Origin: Hydractinia symbiolongicarpus | Lineage: Eukaryota; Cnidaria; Hydrozoa; Anthoathecata; Hydractiniidae | DNA length: 64,000 nt | Assembly: GCF_029227915.1 (NCBI RefSeq) | Contig: NC_079876.1 | Coordinates: forward strand, 27,067,828-27,131,827 | Direction of reading: 5' to 3' | Shown: positions 57,978 through 64,000 of the stretch, piece after piece | How the letters are laid out: each line of letters starts with the position of its first letter | How positions within the stretch are numbered: position 1 is the first letter of the stretch | The notes under the pieces: generated by a model | Database searches by the model: none | Seen by the model: the letters and a program-made list of their open reading frames with translations, nothing else | What the model was told of the DNA's origin: nothing | Made by a program: the position numbers and the translations under genes

Positions 57978-58548
57978 CTTTTTGTTGCTGTTCATTAACC
58001 TTCTCTTTAACTACGTTGGACGTTGAGTGCTCCGTGTGATTAATGGTATGTGCTGCAACGAGCAAAGGCGCGAGGAATCGACCAAAGGCTGTGTAAAGGA
58101 CTATACCCAGGTCAGCCATGTTCTCCCTAATAACGGGGTCGTTTTCTAAATCATGACGAAGAGCCTCGGGATCATCTAAAGATACAAGGTTGCCGATGGC
58201 TTTAGTATACATACTTATCGCATGGGTACTGAGAGCTCTGGCAGTATTCTGCCCCTTTTCAACCAACTCACGCTGTGCAACCTCGGCGTGTACTTTATCG
58301 ACTGTTTCATCACATGCCTTATCAATGAAGCTATCGCTACATTTTTTAGGCAGTAAATGTGGCTTGGTCTTTCGTATATCTTTGAGAGTTTGGCGCTTAT
58401 CTATAGGTTGATCAACGGCCTCCCCTGGTGTAACGAAAATATCAACGAGATTTGACATGTTTATTATTACCCGTCTATATTTCAAATAACCGAGGATGAT
58501 TAAAATATATGGGAGCAATATAACGATAAATATCAATACATCCTCCAT
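57961..58548 (-). CDS. Polinton protein with N-terminal membrane segment
   Basis: 195 residues, intact. MEDVLIFIVILLPYILIILG is a membrane helix; an internal Met (58458) begins MSNLVDIFVTPGEAVDQPID, a segment I know as the N terminus of related Polinton proteins, so the first 30 residues may be a lineage-specific extension or the true start may be internal. Then KRQTLKDIRKTKPHLLPKK, DDPEALRHDLENDPVIRENM, and a hydrophobic stretch ADLGIVLYTAFGRFLAPLLV. The start follows the polymerase stop by one base (TAAAATG). Function unknown. Confidence 0.62.
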   Translation of the reverse strand: MEDVLIFIVILLPYILIILGYLKYRRVIINMSNLVDIFVTPGEAVDQPIDKRQTLKDIRKTKPHLLPKKCSDSFIDKACDETVDKVHAEVAQRELVEKGQNTARALSTHAISMYTKAIGNLVSLDDPEALRHDLENDPVIRENMADLGIVLYTAFGRFLAPLLVAAHTINHTEHSTSNVVKEKVNEQQQKDEQRV

Positions 58549-58549
58549 T

Positions 58550-61500
58550 TTATTTCTTCAACCGATAATGACCCTGAGCAAGCGTTGTTATTTGATCAGC
58601 TTGTACGATCCGCTTATCGTCAGCTCTATTAAGCGCGATTTTTGTGACTTCCTGCGTGTATATATTGTGACCTTTGTTATTAATACAACGCCAAGTTTTT
58701 TTAATATCAATGCCTTCATTCAGACATTGCTCGTAATCTTCGAACGTTATACATTTCTTGGTGACAGCTTGTTTTACACACTTGGCTTTGCGATCACCAC
58801 CGTCTTGCGTGAGACTCTTGTATGCGTAGGCTTTCGGTCTTTTGTCATCTTTGTTATAGATACTAGTGTCAAAACGTGTTTCCACATCATCGGCTATGTC
58901 CCGATAGAAATCCTCTGTTTTTATGTGGTAAATGAAACTGTCCGTATCCATATAGCACAGCTGTATTTTACTACCATATTTGGGTTGCATATAGTCGTAG
59001 TGAAATTCGTACATCACGGTTTTTGACTGTTCTAAAATAGCTTGACCAATATAGACGGGCTTGTTCATCTTAATACCCGTCCTACCCATCTCAATACCCA
59101 TCAAATTTTTACTGAAGCAAATACCGCTCCTAAAGTTTGGTTGCATGGTAAGCTTTATATAGGCAGCGTCATTGGTGACCAGCTTGATGTTGCGATGATT
59201 CCGAATAATCTCCATGGTCTTGCCGAACACGTTCAGGTTCATCAGTTTATAAAAGTCCTTTTCAAAATCATTTTTGGCGGCAGTTCTCAGCTTGGTGTTG
59301 TGATCTATATAGTCCCGGAGCCAAATGGATTGATTAAACTGGATAGCGCAGTGTACTTTCTTAAGCTCGAGCCCGTGTTTCAGGGCTTGGTGAAGAGCCC
59401 CGATGTGTACCACGTATTTTCGCTTATGCTCGAGGTTTGGTATTAGTTTATCGACCCTGTATACAACCTTACGCTCCGGCAGGAAAGGAAGCTCATTGTG
59501 TTTGTCATGCAGACTCTTTGGATAATCGATGTCAACCTCCAAGATGTATCCATGTTTGTTATCAGATACCAGCTTCTCGATCTTCCTTTTATTAATTATC
59601 TCTACATTTAATATCCATTTGGTAGAGACTGTTGCATTGCCCAGCCGTATATGTTGTTGGCGTCTAGATACTGCAAGTATGACGACTCCTTATCAGGATC
59701 GTATTGATCCCCCATATACTTGTTACTTGCTTTGGCATAACGATGTACAGCTTGGGTTATACCACCTCGTATTCCGCGTTTGATCATGAGTAGCATGTCA
59801 GGGTCCGTTAGCAGCTCCAGCTTTACACCCGTATATTTAAGGGCGGCCTTCCATGCTAGACCTGGTGCGCTGTAGAAGTGAGCGAAATTGAGCTTGTAGT
59901 TCGCGTGGCTAGTGCTGCGAAAATTCTGAAAGATATCGGTAAGCAACAGAACGTCCGTCACTAAATAAGCATCGTGGTAGTCACCCATGGTATTCTCTGG
60001 GCCCTTTGGAGTAATAGCATTCCACACTTTTTTTGCATGTTCATAGTCGTTGTCACTGATACCCTTCATATTAAGGGTATTATAGAAGGTCTCCTTCGAT
60101 GGTAGCTCAGTCTCCTCGAATTTTCGCTAATCTGTCATATATTCGTATGGATAGACGCCTTTCCTAAGCATGAGCCGGAATAACTCATCATCGCTAAAGT
60201 AGTAGCTCATGGCTGGTGTATTGGCCTTAACTCGATCCTTGTCGAGCTGCTTCGAGGTATTTGATTCACAACTGCTGCACCAAAAGCTTGCTATATACTC
60301 ATCATCGATACATAAGAATTCCAGACATGTATCAGCGCACTGCTGGCATTTCATACCTGCCGTGTTCGTACCAATAAGGTTACTTGCCAATTTCTCCAAT
60401 GAGGAAGCCATAAATCTACAGCTGTCTATGAACCTGATCTCAACCGTTTTTTACGTTTCGCCGTCGCCATGCCCCATGCCTGCAATGGGTACTTTGATTT
60501 TTACATTAAAGTTGATGTACTTCTCGGTGTTTTCGGCGATGCAGCCGATATCTTGGGTGTCGTATTTTTCACCGAGCTCACGTATAAATAAGTGAGCGTC
60601 GTACCCTGATAGGTTGTGGAATATTACAGGTACATGGTTTGGTATCCTGTATTTTAGATTGCAGGTATTGTGAGCCACTCCCCTGTAGATCTCTGTGTAA
60701 TGACAATGATCTCGAACTTTTCTATTATCGTTGAGCGGCTTCATACATATGTGGCAGGTCGACGAAGCATATATGCATCATACTCATTCTTTTACATCTC
60801 AGTTAGTTCCGACATAGGCTTCTGAGGAAATAAAGAGTATAGCCGCTTCACTTCGTCCCCTATATGTTGAACGAATCGTTGAACGCACCCCTCACCCCTA
60901 TGTGTATATAGGGGGTCCGGCACTTCTCCATATGCAAAAGTACTGTAGGTACACCAGCCGCATGGTTCATCTTTATTCAGCGTTTTAGTTTTCGTATCCC
61001 GGGCATTCTCTTTCATCGGGATCAGCAAGCTTTCAAAGTTTGCGTATATCACGAACGGAACCATAAATTTCTGCTGACCATCCTGATAGTATATCCATTT
61101 TTCCTTCTTGCTGGGCATCGTGATCTTTACCGTTTCATTGTCTTTGCAGTAGATATAGTGGTTATCCCGAGATTCTATCGTTTGGAAACGCAGGCAATTC
61201 AGACAGAAATGCATTTTCCCATGATTCTTCGATATCTCACGTCCTAGTAGTCTTGATAGATTTTTGATGGATACGTAATGGTTCCTCTTCTCATCGGTAA
61301 GTAGTAGCAGATTAACCTGAGTATCCCTTTCGTTAAATGCCGATCGCCATAAGATATTAAAATTTTTACCTGTTACATACAGAACGTTAACGGCAATGTC
61401 AGGATTGTTACGTTCAAATTTTGTGATGTCCTTGATACTAGTAGGGAATTCTATACCATCCCAATTATACCGCTCCTCATAAGGTCGCAGCTTGCTTATT

Positions 61501-62507
61501 CTCTGATGGTTTGTACCTATCTCTTCGTGATGTATGGCAGCTATAATTGCCCACTTAAAGCACTCATCATCATCATTAATAGGGTTGATGATGGCTTTTT
61601 TCATCGAGATCCATTTTGGTGTTTCGATATATGATGAGCCTCGAGTCAGCTTAAGCTTGTGAAAGTCCACATCAAGATGCTGGATGCGACCTATACTTAA
61701 GCCACTTTTCGGTAAAGCGGGGTTTTCGATATGTGTTTTCATTTGCGCGAACATCGTATTCAGCGATTCATCCACTATGGTGCCTTGAAATACTGATGCC
61801 ATGTTGCTATGGAATACCTTATCAACCTCAATGAACTCATTGGTACCATCAATTGATTTTTTCCATAGGATCCATTGGGAGCACTGTATCTTTGCAGATT
61901 CCATTTCCTCTACTTGGTTCTCGATCAAATTTTTCACATGTGATCGTATCATACCAAGATATCCATCAATATCTGTTCTATCAATACCAGCTATACGATA
62001 ACTTTTGAATGTTTTGTGTAATGCATGCTTATGCTCCTGAGGCGTAAAATCTTGGTTAGGTTGCTCTGAATCATGATCTTCCTTTGCCTCCTCCTTGACC
62101 TGGCCAATCAGTGTCTTCTTGGCACCATTATATAGTGAAAGTATTCGTGTTTTTATCGATGTATATATACTTTGTACTGGTTTCTTGATACTCTTTGGTA
62201 CATGTGATAGTAACCACTCTGACCACTCCCGCAGCTTACTTTTAACTACTGGACGAGTTCTCTTCAGCTCCTGACGTTCAAACTCATTCATTTCCTCAAA
62301 AGTGGGAACGTAAGGCTCGATGTTGTTCTTAATAGGACGTGATCTATCCATCTCTTGTTTTTCAAAAATGTCCATGGCTTGTGGTGAGAATGGCTGTGTA
62401 TCTAATAAAGAAATAAGGTTTGCTTTGCGTAATTTTGAATAACCCGTCAGCCCACGGTTTTTCGCGATGACGTGTAATTGTTTTACGGTATTTGAATTTA
62501 AATCCAT
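58550..62507 (-). pseudogene. POLB: Protein-primed type DNA polymerase B of Polinton, several lesions
   Basis: About 1319 codons. The N-terminal extension has a SAP/Rho-N-like motif (QLHVIAKNRGLTGYSKLRKA) and a CLNC...HYIYC knuckle. Exo I region: VPFVIYANFESLL, with Asn at the position of the catalytic Asp (61040-61038). Then CHICMKPL and DHCHYTE, Exo II FHNLSGYDAHLFIREL, GVYPYEYM, Exo III YHDAYLVTDVLLLTD, motif A YLQYLDANNIYGWAM, motif B FYKLMNLNVFGKTMEIIRNH (altered), motif C LCYMDTDSFIYH (58940-58948), KAYAYKSLTQDGGDRK, ALNRADDKRIVQ. In-frame stops at 60794-60792 (TAA), 60453-60451 (TAA) and 60129-60127 (TAG). Frameshifts near 60760 and 59615. About 25-30 residues normally preceding KAYAYK are missing without a frame change. 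Confidence 0.88.
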
Positions 62508-62536
62508 CTCCTTTATTATATATATTTAATTTCAAT

Positions 62537-62771
62537 CAGCAAAATTTCTAGCACGGTCATATTTTTGAGTAAGGGAATTTCCCTTTACTCATATTCTGTC
62601 TAATATGAATATATATCATTTCATATGATTATGTGTTGGTTATTGGCATATTCATATTATTATGTGTTGGTGACTGGCATTATTGGGAATTTCCCTTACT
62701 CATATTCTGTATAATATAAATATATACTATATATGCTATTACGCATGCGTTGATGACGTCGACTGTGCCAG
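62537..62771 (-). repeat. Polinton right terminal inverted repeat
   Basis: Inverse of the left repeat, with GGGAATTTCCC at 62573-62583 and 62685-62695. It has two rather than three iterations and an extra AT-rich block of about 50 bp near the outer end (about 62698-62755). The outermost bases GACTGTGCCAG mirror the left end. Confidence 0.88.
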
Positions 62772-62907
62772 TGTGACTCTGGCTCTAATCCAGGTCAAAT
62801 TCTTACGTTTAGTCAAAGGTACTAAAATCAAAATCAGCAGGTAGGCTAACAAAGGCGCTTTGCATAAACGAATAGGTCCAATCATCTCAAACCTCGATCC
62901 CACTCAC

Positions 62908-62962
62908 ATCGAGTGTCTGTTTTTGTATATAAATCGGTATATATAAATTGTTCGTCAGACAT
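62908..62962 (-). other. Possible first coding exon, perhaps of the PRDM-like gene
   Basis: ATG followed by SDEQFIYTDLYTKTDTR and a consensus donor GTGAGT. It lies about 140 bp beyond the Polinton on the strand of the PRDM-like gene. Its phase does not join the first recognised PR exon directly, so further exons would be needed. No domain is recognisable. It may equally belong to another transcript. Confidence 0.3.
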
Positions 62963-64000
62963 GTCAATAAACGCAGCGCTGGTGAAAACAACAGCATTCT
63001 TTCCCAGAGCTCTTCTGAAAATTTGTTCTACTTTGTCAATCGGAATGAGAAAAAGCTCCTGATGAATAAAATAAGAGGTAAATAACAATTGAATTTACCA
63101 GTATAGCACTTCCTGCAGGAGTTTTCCCTATTACGGAATAAATGCGTATCAATTGCAACCTTACTGTCCACAAAAACTTGACGCTCGCCCCTTTAAACCA
63201 GCTATATTAGTTAAATGGTGCTGACATAACTATTCATCCACTCAGGGTGCGCCTAATTCAGCGTGTATGTCTGAGGGGTATCTTGCTAAAGGTACATTTG
63301 TTATTTCCCCAGGATAGCCTCTTCAGTTCTTATTTGTACTGCTATCAACGAGGGTTCTGCGAAGGATCTTAGTGCATTATAAGCTCCCATTTAGAGCTAC
63401 AAAAGTGGTGCAAGCACAGACAACTGACAATAAATGCATTTTTCGCAAATAATTAATAAAATTAATTATTTAATATTGCTACAAGCAATCTATTCTGTTT
63501 CTTAGCAAGTAAAGGTTTACCTACCAAACACGCCGTCATCTTCAAAATCTTAAGCAATGTCAAGTACAAATTGCCTGCGTGTCAAAAAGGGCTCTCCTTT
63601 AAACGGCAACCTGGTGCGCAGGAGTTTTCGCCTCTTCGAAATGCAGCTTGTTTCAGGGTCTTTTTCGCCGTAAATTAAGCACTGGTGGCTTTAAAATCAT
63701 GCAACAAATCCTGAGGAAGAGGGTAGCTGCAATGCATTACCTGAACCATACCAGAGAAAGAAACTTTGCTATTCGTTAGATTAGACTATTGCTTGATTTA
63801 TTTCCATTTATATGTGTGTAAAATTTATAAAATGCATAAACATTTTATTAAAAATAAAACTTGCACTTACTTAAAATATAAAAAAAAATTTTTTAAAAAA
63901 ATTCGTTCTCTGAGGAAACAAGTTTTTTTTTTAAACATATTTAGTTGAAAATTTGAGTAAAAAAGTCGACAAAATAAATATAATCGTTAAGTCATGCATA
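62963..64000. other. Sequence beyond the Polinton, no gene recognised
   Basis: Moderately AT-rich, no domain-containing frame, no tandem array and no hairpin of note. If the exon at 62908 is real, part of this stretch would be its promoter. Confidence 0.4.

Larger units (their letters stand above)
46953..62771. mobile_element. Polinton/Maverick virus-like transposon, near complete, inactive
   Basis: About 15.8 kb, bounded by inverted repeats that start CTGGCACAGTCGACGTC at both ends. Gene content is diagnostic of Polintons: DNA polymerase B, retroviral-type integrase, packaging ATPase, double jelly-roll capsid protein and a set of small proteins. The left part is mixed-strand; from 54.7 kb rightwards everything is on the - strand. 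Genes are separated by few bases or overlap. I could not find the expected 6-bp direct target duplication, nor the adenovirus-type cysteine protease usually present. Many genes have frameshifts or stops. Insertion appears to be within or next to the PRDM-like gene. Confidence 0.93.

Noticed and set aside
50076-62507. Reassigned TAG codon in the Polinton
   Set aside because: Several in-frame stops are TAG, but TAA and TGA also interrupt frames, TAG terminates the capsid gene, and frameshifts are frequent; decay explains the pattern better.
46953-62771. A 6-bp target site duplication at the Polinton ends
   Set aside because: The bases adjoining the outermost inverted repeat differ (left TTCCTT, right TGTGAC). 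Moving the border inwards gives inverted, not direct, repeats.

Overview
This is a window of an AT-rich, intron-dense animal genome, most likely a cnidarian and probably a hydrozoan. That assignment is inferred from gene structure, the repeat types and a Polinton protein set I associate with cnidarians. It is not proven by any marker gene.

Layout. Positions 1-9.4 kb hold no recognisable gene: AT-rich sequence, then a decayed tandem array (about 4.2-6.57 kb), then a young 77-90 bp satellite (6.57-9.39 kb). Two housekeeping genes follow head to tail on the + strand. PRKCSH, glucosidase II beta subunit (ER glycoprotein quality control), runs 9607-28153 in 18 exons. MUTYH, adenine DNA glycosylase (repair of A opposite 8-oxoguanine), runs 28811-42045 in 19 exons. 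Both reading frames look intact. Their introns are full of mobile DNA: tRNA-derived SINEs, two nested TA-flanked MITEs sharing a minisatellite, a LINE inserted into an older LINE, short Helitron-like elements and a 30-bp satellite.

From about 42.2 to 46.3 kb on the - strand lie the PR/SET and C2H2 zinc-finger exons of a PRDM9-like gene. It carries at least one frameshift and one in-frame stop, so it may be decaying. A short exon with a good splice donor at 62.9 kb might be its 5' end.

The most interesting region is a near-complete Polinton/Maverick, a virus-like giant transposon, at 46953-62771 (about 15.8 kb). It has terminal inverted repeats and genes for protein-primed DNA polymerase B, a retroviral-type integrase, an FtsK/HerA-type packaging ATPase, a double jelly-roll major capsid protein, a candidate minor capsid protein, a BRO-like protein and about ten small or unknown proteins. 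Genes are tightly packed on both strands and several overlap. Most are broken by frameshifts or stops, and catalytic residues of the integrase, the polymerase exonuclease and the ATPase P-loop are changed, so this copy should be unable to move by itself. Two non-coding signals stand out: dyad-symmetric sequences of about 30 bp at or just upstream of start codons at five places, and paired GGGAAATTCCC (kappaB-like) palindromes bracketing short iterated repeats in both terminal repeats.
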